In this document: piece after piece, positions 1 to 6,730 of the stretch
Position numbering within the stretch: the stretch's first letter is position 1
How the letters are laid out: every line of letters starts with the position of its first letter
Assembly: GCA_036272935.1 (NCBI GenBank)
Contig: DATAXP010000117.1
Coordinates: 1 to 17,599, forward strand
Length of the DNA stretch: 17,599 nt
Reading direction: 5' to 3'
Source: DATAXP01 sp036272935
GTDB taxonomy: Bacteria > Planctomycetota > Planctomycetia > Pirellulales > PNKZ01
Made by a program: the position numbers and the translations under genes
The notes under the pieces: model-generated
Seen by the model: only the letters and a program-made list of their open reading frames with translations
The model's database searches: none
Told to the model about the DNA's origin: nothing

Positions 1-87
1 CTGCTACGATTGGTGACCGGCGTGCTGATCGAGATCAGCGAAGAATGGGAGACCGCCAAACGCTACGTGACTTTTGAAACCAAGTAA
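1..87 (+). CDS. IS256-family transposase, C-terminal fragment
   Basis: Frame 1 is open from the first base to a TAA at 85-87 and encodes 28 residues. They include ISEEWETAKRY, which matches the highly conserved C-terminus of IS256/Mutator-type DDE transposases (typically EISEEWETGKRY). Only the tail after the catalytic domain is present, because the window cuts the gene. The enzyme would move the element by DDE-type transposition. The stop is intact and no frameshift is visible in the remaining part, so nothing here says whether the full gene is active. Confidence 0.8.
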   Translation: MLRLVTGVLIEISEEWETAKRYVTFETK

Positions 88-112
88 CACTCACCCCCAA
101 CCGATTCAGACA

Positions 113-139
113 CTTTTACAGAAAAAAAGCGACGGTATC
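113..139 (+). repeat. Probable right terminal inverted repeat of the IS256-type element
   Basis: These 27 bases start with CTTTTACA, contain an A-rich core and end in GACGGTATC. Position relative to the transposase stop (about 25 bases) and the CTTTTACA/TATC edges match the right end of IS256 as I remember it. The left copy is outside the window, so the assignment rests on family resemblance only. Confidence 0.5.
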
Positions 140-156
140 GACGACTCCCGTCGTCG
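139..156. other. Small perfect hairpin in the thiC leader
   Basis: CGACGAC-TCCC-GTCGTCG gives a 7-bp stem with a 4-base loop just outside the IS right end. It may be a leader hairpin, or chance in GC-rich sequence. No T-run follows, so it is not a typical intrinsic terminator. No thiamine pyrophosphate riboswitch motif was found around it. Confidence 0.3.
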
Positions 157-253
157 GCGACAATGCGACTCTTTGCAGACATAATCGCGCATCGCATTCT
201 CAAACGGAAATTGCTAAATTGGCATAGGTCAATTCTTCAGGAGAACGTCTGCA

Positions 254-1621
254 ATGACACAGATCGAACAGGCTCGGGCAGGCACCGTCACCCCCGAGAT
301 GCAATACGTCGCCCAGCGGGAAGGCCTGGAGCCTGAGTTGATCCGCAGCGAGGTGGCCCGGGGGCGGATGGTGATCCCGGCCAACAAGGTACACCTGCGC
401 GGCCGGCTCGAGCCGATGGGGATCGGCATCGCCGCCAAGACCAAGATCAACGCCAACATCGGCAACTCGGCGGTCACCAGCGACTCGGGGTCCGAGCTTG
501 AAAAGCTGCACATGGCGGTGCATTTCGGGGCCGATACGGTGATGGACCTGTCGACCGGGCGCGATATCGACAACATCCGCCGGGCGATCATCGAGGCCTC
601 GCCGGTGCCGATCGGCACGGTGCCGATCTACCAGATGCTCGAAGAGCTAGGGGGCAACATCGAGGACATGAGCCCGCAGCACTTCCTCGATATGGTCGAG
701 CACCAGGCCCAGCAGGGGGTCGACTACATGACCGTCCACTGCGGCGTGCTGTACGAACACTTGCACCTGACGATGAACCGGGTGACCGGCATCGTGAGCC
801 GCGGCGGGTCGCTGATTGCCAAGTGGATGATGGCCCACCGGCGCCAAAACCCGCTGTACGAGCACTTCGACGATCTGTGCGACATCATGCACGAGTACGA
901 CGTCACCTGGAGCCTCGGCGACGGCCTGCGCCCCGGCTCGATTGCCGATGCCAGCGACGAAGCCCAGTTTGCCGAGCTGCGGGTGCTTGGCGAACTGACC
1001 GATCGCGGCTGGAAGAACAACACCCAGGTGATGGTCGAAGGCCCCGGGCACGTCCCGATGGACCAGATCGACATGAACGTGAAGAAGCAGATGGAGTGGT
1101 GCCACGAGGCACCGTTCTACGTGCTCGGTCCGCTGGTGACCGACATTGCCCCAGGCTACGACCACATCACCAGCGCGATCGGTGCGGCCCTGGCTGGCTG
1201 GAGCGGCGCGGCCATGCTCTGCTACGTTACGCCCAAAGAGCACCTGGGCCTGCCAGACCGCGAGGACGTGAAGCAAGGGGTGATCGCCTACAAGATCGCG
1301 GCCCACGCCGCCGATCTGGCCCGCCACCGCACGGGAGCGCGCGACCGCGACGATGCGCTTTCCCGGGCTCGCTTCGCGTTCGACTGGAACGAGCAGTTCC
1401 GCCTGTCGCTCGATCCCGACACGGCCCGACGGATGCACGACGAAACGCTGCCGCAGGACACGTTCAAGAGCGCGCACTTTTGCAGCATGTGCGGCCCGAA
1501 ATACTGCTCGATGAAAATCACCGAGGAGATTCGGGCGATCGCCGCAGAGAGCCAAAACGGTTTAGCCGGCGACCTTGGTCGCCGCGCTCCGACCGCTGCG
1601 GCGGGCGAACCCGCCGGCTAA
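254..1621 (+). CDS. thiC: Phosphomethylpyrimidine synthase ThiC
   Basis: ThiC is a cytoplasmic radical-SAM enzyme that rearranges 5-aminoimidazole ribotide to hydroxymethylpyrimidine phosphate, the pyrimidine half of thiamine. Its unusual C-terminal cluster motif CxxCx4C is seen as CSMCGPKYC (C410, C413, C418). Family blocks NANIGNS (67-73), VMDLSTG (96-102), SRGGS (182-186), SLGDGLRPGS (220-229), EGPGHVPM (262-269) and GPLVTDIAPGYDHITSAIG (292-310) are all present. At 455 residues it is the short form that lacks the N-terminal domain of the enterobacterial and plant proteins. The ATG at 254 has AGGAG at 239-243, ten bases upstream. The last ~21 residues (from about 435) are not ThiC-like: they are encoded by a palindromic element (1557-1626) whose right arm supplies the TAA stop. 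An IS256-type end lies 114 bases upstream and no TPP riboswitch is visible, so control is unclear. No other thi gene is adjacent. Confidence 0.97.
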   Translation: MTQIEQARAGTVTPEMQYVAQREGLEPELIRSEVARGRMVIPANKVHLRGRLEPMGIGIAAKTKINANIGNSAVTSDSGSELEKLHMAVHFGADTVMDLSTGRDIDNIRRAIIEASPVPIGTVPIYQMLEELGGNIEDMSPQHFLDMVEHQAQQGVDYMTVHCGVLYEHLHLTMNRVTGIVSRGGSLIAKWMMAHRRQNPLYEHFDDLCDIMHEYDVTWSLGDGLRPGSIADASDEAQFAELRVLGELTDRGWKNNTQVMVEGPGHVPMDQIDMNVKKQMEWCHEAPFYVLGPLVTDIAPGYDHITSAIGAALAGWSGAAMLCYVTPKEHLGLPDREDVKQGVIAYKIAAHAADLARHRTGARDRDDALSRARFAFDWNEQFRLSLDPDTARRMHDETLPQDTFKSAHFCSMCGPKYCSMKITEEIRAIAAESQNGLAGDLGRRAPTAAAGEPAG

Positions 1622-1626
1622 ACCGT
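1557..1626. repeat. 70-bp palindromic element forming the thiC 3' end
   Basis: The outer arms ACGGTTTAGCCGGCG (1557-1571) and CGCCGGCTAAACCGT (1612-1626) are perfect 15-bp inverted copies. Inside are two further hairpins: GGCGACC-TT-GGTCGCC just inside the left arm, and GGCGGG-CGAA-CCCGCC merging into the right arm. The TAA stop of thiC lies in the right arm, and the element ends one base before the stop codon of the convergent small gene. It could act as a two-way transcription terminator. The TTTAGCCGGCG/CGCCGGCTAAA type is, to my memory, a recurrent repeat in planctomycete genomes; that needs a genome search. Confidence 0.8.
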
Positions 1627-1627
1627 A

Positions 1628-1975
1628 CTAGGCGTCGCCTTCGACCTGGACCGCTTCGGCAGCCGGCTTCGCACAGCCGCACTTCGCATAGCCCAGGCCG
1701 CGCACCACTTCCAGCACTTCGCTACACGTGGGGAACATGCGGCCGCTGGAGCGCTTGTAGCTTTCCATGGCGTTCATGAATTCCAGCTCTTCGTCGGTGT
1801 ACTCGCGCTCGCAGGTGGTCGGATCAATCTGACGGCGGCGCTGCACCTTCTCGCGGCGCTCGCCGACGCGACGCTCCACAACCACCGGCGCTGCCCCCTT
1901 GCGACGCTCGTCACGGCGGCGGCCACTGGTATCACGGCGGTTCAACGTCACTTCCTCGGATGTCTTCTTGGTCAC
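1628..1975 (-). CDS. Small charged conserved-type protein of unknown function
   Basis: The product has 115 residues. The first half is very basic and repetitive in Arg/Glu (RRDTSGRRRDERRKG, then VVVERRVGERREKVQRRR, residues 13-48). The second half is a compact acidic and hydrophobic segment, EYTDEELEFMNAMESYKR (58-75), followed by MFPTCSEVLEVVRGLGY (80-96) and a CGC near the end. The last part resembles a small helical domain I have seen in planctomycete hypothetical proteins; I assign no function. I chose GTG at 1975 over the longer ATG at 2038 because GAGGAG lies nine bases upstream of the GTG and the 21 extra residues look unrelated. Nucleic-acid binding is a guess from the basic N-terminus. 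It converges on thiC with six bases between the stop codons. Confidence 0.75.
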   Translation of the reverse strand: MTKKTSEEVTLNRRDTSGRRRDERRKGAAPVVVERRVGERREKVQRRRQIDPTTCEREYTDEELEFMNAMESYKRSSGRMFPTCSEVLEVVRGLGYAKCGCAKPAAEAVQVEGDA

Positions 1976-1984
1976 GGCACGTGT

Positions 1985-1990
1985 CTCCTC
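1985..1990 (-). promoter_or_regulatory. Ribosome binding site deciding the start of the small charged protein
   Basis: On the minus strand GAGGAG lies nine bases before the GTG at 1975. It favours that GTG over the upstream in-frame ATG at 2038. Confidence 0.6.
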
Positions 1991-2206
1991 GGCTGTTCGC
2001 GGACACCGCCAACCGGCGGCGATTGCGTAGCTGAGCATCGGCGAGGTTTGGCGTTAAAATATAGCACGTGGGAAAGAGGTAGCTTTTTTCGCGTTCTGCC
2101 GTGTTGCGCAAACCTTGCGCATGCGGCAAACTTGCCGGCCGTTCGACCCCTGCGACCAGTACGATCGTGCCGGTTGTGCCGTTCGCCGCCGGCCAGAGGA
2201 ACATTC

Positions 2207-2653
2207 ATGAACAAGGCCTTCGTCAAGGAACCCGATACAACCGTCACGGCCCAATGTCCGCGCTGCGGCTCGCTGGGCGTGGCCGTCGGCGAAGCAACCC
2301 TCGATGCGCACCTGCCGGGTCCGACGCGGCAAATGCTCGGCGACGCCGCCTTCTTCTGCCCTTATCCGACCTGCGAAGTCGCGTATTTCGATGCTTTTGA
2401 ACGCACCGTGCCGGTCGAGGCGCTTGCCGAGCCGGTTTACCCCAAGGACCCGGCGGCGCCGATCTGCCCCTGCTTCGGCTTCACCTGCGCTGTCGTCGAC
2501 CAGGACATCGCCGAGGGCTCGGTCCAGCGCACCCGGGCGCTCATCGAGAAGGCCCGTTCGCCCGAGGCTCGCTGCGCGACGCGTGCCGCCGATGGCCGAA
2601 GCTGCGTGGCCGAGGTGCAGCGGTATTACATGCACCACCGGCCGCAGGCGTGA
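2207..2653 (+). CDS. CopZ N-terminal-like [2Fe-2S]/zinc metallochaperone-type protein
   Basis: The product has 148 residues and eight cysteines in a recognisable order: CPRC (17, 20), CPYPTC (51, 56), CPCFGFTC (87, 89, 94), C123 and C133. The CxC...C...C set 87/89/123/133 has nearly the spacing of the four ligands of the [2Fe-2S] cluster in the N-terminal domain of Archaeoglobus CopZ (75/77/109/119 as I remember). The remaining cysteines fit its zinc site. In CopZ this domain is joined to a heavy-metal-associated (HMA) copper-binding domain; here that domain is absent. The protein is probably cytoplasmic, with a role in metal or redox handling, but its partner is unknown. I chose the ATG at 2207 because AGAGGA lies just upstream (2195-2200) and the upstream in-frame extension looks non-coding. 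The RNase D gene follows after 62 bases. Confidence 0.8.
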   Translation: MNKAFVKEPDTTVTAQCPRCGSLGVAVGEATLDAHLPGPTRQMLGDAAFFCPYPTCEVAYFDAFERTVPVEALAEPVYPKDPAAPICPCFGFTCAVVDQDIAEGSVQRTRALIEKARSPEARCATRAADGRSCVAEVQRYYMHHRPQA

Positions 2654-2715
2654 TTTCGGCTTTTCGAGGCCGCGAACCTTGCATTATGATTGACGCCACC
2701 CCGCGGCGTCGACGT

Positions 2716-3927
2716 ATGGCCTATGAGTTGATCACGACTCCCGCACAGCTCGACGATCTGTGCGCGCGCTTGGCCGAGGCGCCGACGATCGCCTTCGATA
2801 CCGAGTTCGTCTCCGAGCACACTTACCGCCCCGAGCTGTGCCTGGTGCAGGTGGCGTTCGGCTCGACGCTGGTGTTGATCGACCCGTTGGCCGCGCCCGA
2901 CCTCACGGCCTTTTGGCGCGTTCTGGCGGCACCTGGGCACGAGACCATCGTTCACGCCGGCCGGCAGGAACTGCTGTTCTGCCTCGAATCGGTCGACGCG
3001 CCTCCGCACCGCCTGTTCGACGTGCAGTTGGCCGCCGGCATGATCGGGCTCGAGTATCCGGCCGGCTACGGCTCGCTGCTGGGCAAACTGCTAGGCCAGC
3101 GACCGTCGAAAGGGGAAACGCGCACCGATTGGCGCCGTCGACCGCTGAGCAGTCAGCAGCTCGAGTACGCGCTCGACGACGTTCGCTACCTCGACCCGCT
3201 GCGGCGCACGCTGGGGGCGAAGCTCGCACGGCTCGGCCGCGAAGCGTGGTTCCACGACGAGATGACCGCCTGGCAAAATGAAGTGAACGCCTCGCGCACC
3301 GCCGAGCGCTGGCGGCGCGTGACCGGCAGCTCGGGGCTTTCGGCGCGCAGCCTGGTGATCGTGCGCGACGTGTGGCTGTGGCGCGAGGGCGAAGCCCAGC
3401 GGCGTAATCTACCGGTCCGCCAAGTGCTCCGCGACGACCTGATCGTCGAGCTGGCCAAACGCCGTTCGGCCGATCCCAAGCAGATCGGTGCCGTGCGCGG
3501 CATGGAGCGTGGCGACCTGCGGCGAATCATTCCCGAATTGGCCAAGGTCGTGGCCCACTCGCTGGAAGTCGACGAACGGTTGCATCCCGAAAACACGCGC
3601 GTCGATGTCAGTCCGCAGGTGAACATGCTCGGGCAGTTTCTGTCGTCGGCCCTGAGCAGCCTGTGCCGCGACGCCGAGGTGGCCACGAGCCTGGTCGGCA
3701 CCGCCAGCGACGTCCGCGACCTGGTGATGTATCACCTGGAACAAAAGGAATCGCCCGGCAAGAAGTCCGACGCCCAAGACGAGCCGCCGACACTCATGCG
3801 AGGCTGGCGAGCCCAGGTGGTCGGCAAGCTGTTCGAAGATTTGCTCGATGGCCGGGTCTCAATCCGCGTGGCCGATCCGCACGCCGAGCAACCGTTGGCA
3901 TTCGAGCGCCCCGGCGACACGCGCTAG
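2716..3927 (+). CDS. rnd: Ribonuclease D (DEDDy 3'-5' exoribonuclease)
   Basis: RNase D trims the 3' ends of tRNA precursors and other small RNAs in the cytoplasm. The product has 403 residues. Exo I is IAFDTEF with D28 and E30, and Exo III is YALDD with Y151 and D155. Exo II reads HAGRQELLFCL, placing Glu at position 85 where E. coli RNase D has Asp. HRDC-type helical segments cover about 200-290 and the C-terminal arm. From the ATG at 2716 the catalytic residues fall on exactly the E. coli numbering (28/30/85/151/155 as I recall), which is my main reason for this start; GTG 2650 and ATG 2686 are also in frame, and none has a convincing ribosome binding site. The T-D-W-R motif after Exo II (137-140) is also typical. 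The gene follows the CopZ-like gene on the same strand and may be cotranscribed. Confidence 0.93.
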   Translation: MAYELITTPAQLDDLCARLAEAPTIAFDTEFVSEHTYRPELCLVQVAFGSTLVLIDPLAAPDLTAFWRVLAAPGHETIVHAGRQELLFCLESVDAPPHRLFDVQLAAGMIGLEYPAGYGSLLGKLLGQRPSKGETRTDWRRRPLSSQQLEYALDDVRYLDPLRRTLGAKLARLGREAWFHDEMTAWQNEVNASRTAERWRRVTGSSGLSARSLVIVRDVWLWREGEAQRRNLPVRQVLRDDLIVELAKRRSADPKQIGAVRGMERGDLRRIIPELAKVVAHSLEVDERLHPENTRVDVSPQVNMLGQFLSSALSSLCRDAEVATSLVGTASDVRDLVMYHLEQKESPGKKSDAQDEPPTLMRGWRAQVVGKLFEDLLDGRVSIRVADPHAEQPLAFERPGDTR

Positions 3928-4336
3928 GGTCGCGCTCACGCGTTCGGCGCGGATCTCCGACCCCCGCCGCACGACCGCAGGCCTCCCTGAGAGCGTTCCG
4001 GACCAAAAAACTCGCCGCGTTAATTTGTTGGTTCCTGAGGGTCCCAGGGGGAGTTAGGCCAAAAAACGAGGTTCATTTTTTGGCCTGAGCCAATCGATTC
4101 GACGGACACAAACCGCGCTTCGAGTTACCAAAGAGCAAGACCTTCCCGCCGCGCACATTATCGATTCGAGTAGGCGTCGCTCAAGCGAAGAAAAAGTCAG
4201 AAGTCTGCACGAGGATGCAGATGAGCCGTTGCCCCGGTGGAAATGAAGCTTGACGGCAATCGCCACGCCCAGGATTATGCGATTCGCGGTTGCTTGACAA
4301 TAAAGGCAAAAAACTAGTTAGGGGTCATAAACGTCG
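3928..4336. other. 409-base region without a convincing gene
   Basis: This stretch is visibly AT-richer than its surroundings in its second half. It holds a perfect 11-bp hairpin (4056-4086) and two copies of ATCGATTCGA (about 4094 and 4161). A perfect TTGACA lies at 4294-4299, but no good -10 box follows at normal spacing. Open frames crossing it have no recognisable protein features. It may include remnants of a decayed insertion. Confidence 0.5.
4056..4086. repeat. Perfect 11-bp hairpin with an A6/T6 inner stem
   Basis: AGGCCAAAAAA (4056-4066) pairs perfectly with TTTTTTGGCCT (4076-4086) around a 9-base loop. The GC part is at the base of the stem and the A/T part is next to the loop, so it does not look like a standard intrinsic terminator. 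A related CCAAAAAACTCG sequence lies about 50 bases upstream. It lies 128 bases past the rnd stop and could end that transcript, or be the end of a small mobile element. Confidence 0.6.
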
Positions 4337-4687
4337 GTGACCGACACCTCACCAAGCTTCACACCAGACGAGCAACGCGTTCTCGCCTCATACCGAGACC
4401 CACGCAACGCGGGACTGGGCCGTCTTGTCCGCCTTTCAGTCCAATACGCCATCGCCGCCGGGTGTTTCGTTGTCGCGGCGATCACTACGAACAATGCACT
4501 CTGGTCGCTTGCTGTTTTAGCCGTGTTCATCGGTTGGATGATTGTGCGCATCCTCAACGCCAAAAATATCGCGCGTGTGATGCCAGCGATCATTAAGAAA
4601 TACGACGACCATATTGCGCAGCTCGAAGCCACCATTCGCCGCTCCGAAGACCCTAACAGTTCACGGAAGCGATTCGCAGGTTCTTGA
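4337..4687 (+). CDS. Small putative membrane protein, function unknown
   Basis: The product has 116 residues. The N-terminus is hydrophilic (DTSPSFTPDEQRVLASYRDPR), followed by two adjacent hydrophobic segments at about 34-49 (YAIAAGCFVVAAITT) and 52-69 (ALWSLAVLAVFIGWMIVR). A charged C-terminus follows, with a heptad-like stretch DDHIAQLEATIRRSED. This predicts two membrane helices with both ends in the cytoplasm. The start is a GTG with AGGGG at 4320-4324, twelve bases upstream. Codon use is less GC-rich than in neighbouring genes, which may indicate acquisition. A perfect TTGACA at 4294-4299 could serve it, but any -10 box would overlap the ribosome binding site, so I do not call a promoter. 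I do not recognise the family. Confidence 0.65.
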   Translation: MTDTSPSFTPDEQRVLASYRDPRNAGLGRLVRLSVQYAIAAGCFVVAAITTNNALWSLAVLAVFIGWMIVRILNAKNIARVMPAIIKKYDDHIAQLEATIRRSEDPNSSRKRFAGS

Positions 4688-4818
4688 TGCGTCGCTTCCT
4701 CTAAATAGGCTCAGTCTTTTTCGTTCGGCGAGTAAACGCGAGATGGTTTGTGTTCTTGCCTCGAACTATCGTCGGCATGCGTTGATCGCCATGTTTGGAG
4801 CAGGCGCCAGCGGCTGTC

Positions 4819-5004
4819 ATGGCAGCACTGCTCGGTGGCCTGTTCGCAAGTTGCTGGATCGTCGCAACAATCGCGTTTTGGATCCCGGCCCTGTGTATCC
4901 TTGCCACCGGGCCGCGCGAATCGACACGTGCCCAAGCAACATTCCTTCGCTGGGGTTGTCCCGCGCTGCTTGCCGAAGTCGTCGCTGTCCGCTTCCTCGC
5001 GTGA
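4819..5004 (+). CDS. Possible 61-residue membrane protein
   Basis: This lies in the 342-base gap between the previous small gene and the MFS gene (4688-5029), which otherwise shows nothing. The frame encodes one strong hydrophobic stretch (about residues 4-32, ALLGGLFASCWIVATIAFW and on) and a second weaker one at the end (PALLAEVVAV). Third codon positions are moderately GC-rich. No good ribosome binding site sits at the right distance: GGAG at 4797-4800 is 18 bases upstream, and TTG 4795 is an alternative start. It could equally be a decayed fragment or chance. It converges on the MFS gene. Confidence 0.3.
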   Translation: MAALLGGLFASCWIVATIAFWIPALCILATGPRESTRAQATFLRWGCPALLAEVVAVRFLA

Positions 5005-5029
5005 CAGCGTTTCGGCCGCCAGACAGCAG

Positions 5030-6634
5030 TCACTCCGCCGAGACGTGAGCCCCTTTTTCGGCGGCTGAGGGCTTCATCAGCAAGATCAGCGGCAGGAGCG
5101 CGACGGCCAGCACGGCGCATAACCAGAAGACGTCGAAGTAGGCCAGCGATGCCGCTTGCTGTTGGCGGAGCGTGTCGAGGGCTTCGAGCGCCATGGCCTT
5201 GGCGCCGACCGGGTCGCCCGTTTCGGTAGTGAAGAACGCTTGCGCGGAGTTCATGAACTGGTTCACCGGCGGATTGAACGGGTCGAGCGTGTCGTCGATG
5301 CGGGCTAGGTGGAACTGCAATCGCCGTTGCTCGAGGGTCTGCGACAGCGAAGTGCCGACGCTTCCTCCTTCGTTGCGCAGCAGGCTGGCGATTCCGACCG
5401 CGGCTCCGCGCAGATGCGTAGGCGTGTACTTGAACGCGGCGACATTGATTGGGGCGAAGATGAATCCCAGGCCGAGCGTTAGCACCATTCGCGGCCAAAT
5501 CACCTGGATCGGGCTGATCTCCAGGTTCATGTGGGCCATCCAGTAATTCGAGACGGCCATAATCAGCAGCCCGACCGCAACCAGCCACCGGGCGTCGGTC
5601 CCGCGCCCCAGGAAGATGCTGACCACCACCATTGCACTAATCGAGGAGACCCCGGCGGGAGACAGTACCAGGCCGGCGCGATAGGCGTCGTATCCGAACA
5701 ACGCTTGCAGCATGGCCGGCAGCGCGATGCTCGCCGCATACAGCACGGCGAACGCGCAGAACAAAATGATGCACGACATGGCGAGGTTGCGCTCGAGCAG
5801 CACGCGCAAGTCGACAATCGGATGGGCGGCGTGCGTCTCACGGTAAACAAACAGCACCAGCCCCAACACGAACAGCACGAGGAGCGTCTGGATGCGGCCG
5901 AACGGATCGCCGAGCCAGTCCCACTCCTGCCCTTTGCTGAGCAGGATTTCCCAGCACGACATCGCCAAGGCCAACAGCCCCAGGCCGATGTAATCGAAGT
6001 TCAGCGGCTTGCCGCGAGACTCGGCCCGTTCCTGCTGCAGGTAATCGGGGTCGCGGACCAGGAAGTATGCGGCGCCCAGCGCGATCAGGCCCACGGGGAT
6101 ATTGATGAAGAAGATCCAGCGCCAGTCGTAGTTCACGCACAGCCAACCGCCGAGCGTGGGACCGACGATCGGCGCCAGCAGCGCGGCGATGCCGAACAGG
6201 GTTTGGGCTTGCCCTTGCTTTTCGGGCGGAAAGTTATCGAGCAGCACGCCTTGGCTGGAAGGCTGCAAGCCACCGCCGGCAAGGCCCTGCAGCACGCGGA
6301 ACAGAATGATCTCCTCAAGGCTGGTGGCGATGCCGCACAGGGCCGAGGCGAGTGTGAACACGCCGATCGAGAGCATGAAATAGTTCCGCCGGCCAAGATG
6401 CGCCGAAAGCCAGCCGCTGATCGGCAGGATGATGGCGTTGGCGGCCAGGTAGCTGGTGATGACCCATTCACTATCGATTTCCGCCGCCGAGAGGCCGCCG
6501 GCAATATAGCGCAGCGCCACGTTGGCGATCGTGGTGTCGAGCACCTCCATGAACGTCGGCACGATCACCGCCACCGCGACGAACCAAGGGTTGATCGCGG
6601 GGCGGGCGGCAAACGGTAGGGCTGCGGTGCTCAT
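5030..6634 (-). CDS. emrB: DHA2-family MFS exporter (EmrB/QacA type)
   Basis: This is an inner-membrane proton-driven exporter of 534 residues, the normal size of 14-helix DHA2 drug/H+ antiporters. Family marks: the first helix with FMEVLDTTIANVAL (about 28-41), WVITSYLAANAIILPISGWL, the motif-A-like loop SAHLGRRNYF, RVLQGLAGGGLQPSSQ (motif B region), and the antiporter motif C region ALLAPIVGPTLGGWL. The end of helix 5/6 reads NYDWRWIFFINIPVG, typical of EmrB. The ATG at 6634 has AGGTGG (6644-6649) nine bases upstream. It follows the HlyD-type gene on the same strand, so the pair most likely forms an EmrAB-like pump; the outer-membrane channel is not in the window. The 228 bases between the two genes hold tandem repeats. 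The substrate cannot be read from sequence. Confidence 0.92.
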   Translation of the reverse strand: MSTAALPFAARPAINPWFVAVAVIVPTFMEVLDTTIANVALRYIAGGLSAAEIDSEWVITSYLAANAIILPISGWLSAHLGRRNYFMLSIGVFTLASALCGIATSLEEIILFRVLQGLAGGGLQPSSQGVLLDNFPPEKQGQAQTLFGIAALLAPIVGPTLGGWLCVNYDWRWIFFINIPVGLIALGAAYFLVRDPDYLQQERAESRGKPLNFDYIGLGLLALAMSCWEILLSKGQEWDWLGDPFGRIQTLLVLFVLGLVLFVYRETHAAHPIVDLRVLLERNLAMSCIILFCAFAVLYAASIALPAMLQALFGYDAYRAGLVLSPAGVSSISAMVVVSIFLGRGTDARWLVAVGLLIMAVSNYWMAHMNLEISPIQVIWPRMVLTLGLGFIFAPINVAAFKYTPTHLRGAAVGIASLLRNEGGSVGTSLSQTLEQRRLQFHLARIDDTLDPFNPPVNQFMNSAQAFFTTETGDPVGAKAMALEALDTLRQQQAASLAYFDVFWLCAVLAVALLPLILLMKPSAAEKGAHVSAE

Positions 6635-6669
6635 GGCCGACTACCACCTTGTTTCACTCAGCATTGAAC

Positions 6670-6696
6670 CGCGGAGAGCGCAGAGGACGCAGAGAA
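6670..6696. repeat. Three imperfect 9-bp tandem units
   Basis: CGCGGAGAG, CGCAGAGGA and CGCAGAGAA follow each other directly in the space between the two exporter genes. Similar GCGGAGA/GCAGAGA filler is, from memory, common between planctomycete genes. Confidence 0.6.
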
Positions 6697-6730
6697 GCGA
6701 AATGAGAAAGGCCAACGATCGAGAACAACC

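Larger units (their letters stand above)
1..139 (+). mobile_element. Right end of an IS256-family (Mutator-type) insertion sequence
   Basis: The window opens inside an insertion sequence. The C-terminus of its transposase ends at base 87. About 25 bases later comes a sequence shaped like an IS256-type right terminal repeat: it begins CTTTTACA at 113 and ends GTATC at 139. From memory, IS256 itself ends in CTTTTACA...TTTATC, so both the inner and outer edges fit. The left end lies outside the window, so neither the partner repeat nor a target duplication can be checked. Remaining leader up to the thiC start is 114 bases, so the element landed in, or just upstream of, the thiC control region. 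Confidence 0.7.

Noticed and set aside
88..253. TPP riboswitch upstream of thiC
   Set aside because: The conserved CUGAGA and ACCUGAUCUGG-type blocks are absent; only a small hairpin is seen.
2650..2715. Longer start for RNase D at GTG 2650 or ATG 2686
   Set aside because: No suitable ribosome binding site, and the extra residues are not family-like; the start at 2716 reproduces the E. coli numbering of catalytic residues.
4294..4320. Promoter with TTGACA before the small membrane protein
   Set aside because: The -35 is perfect but any -10 candidate is poor and would overlap the ribosome binding site.
4701..5588. Long minus-strand reading frame of 295 codons
   Set aside because: It mostly overlaps the MFS gene in another frame and its product is Arg/Ala-rich without any family features.
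5531..6619. Long plus-strand reading frame opposite the MFS gene
   Set aside because: It is the antisense shadow of a clear 14-helix transporter; the product is rich in His, Gln and Arg and lacks domains.
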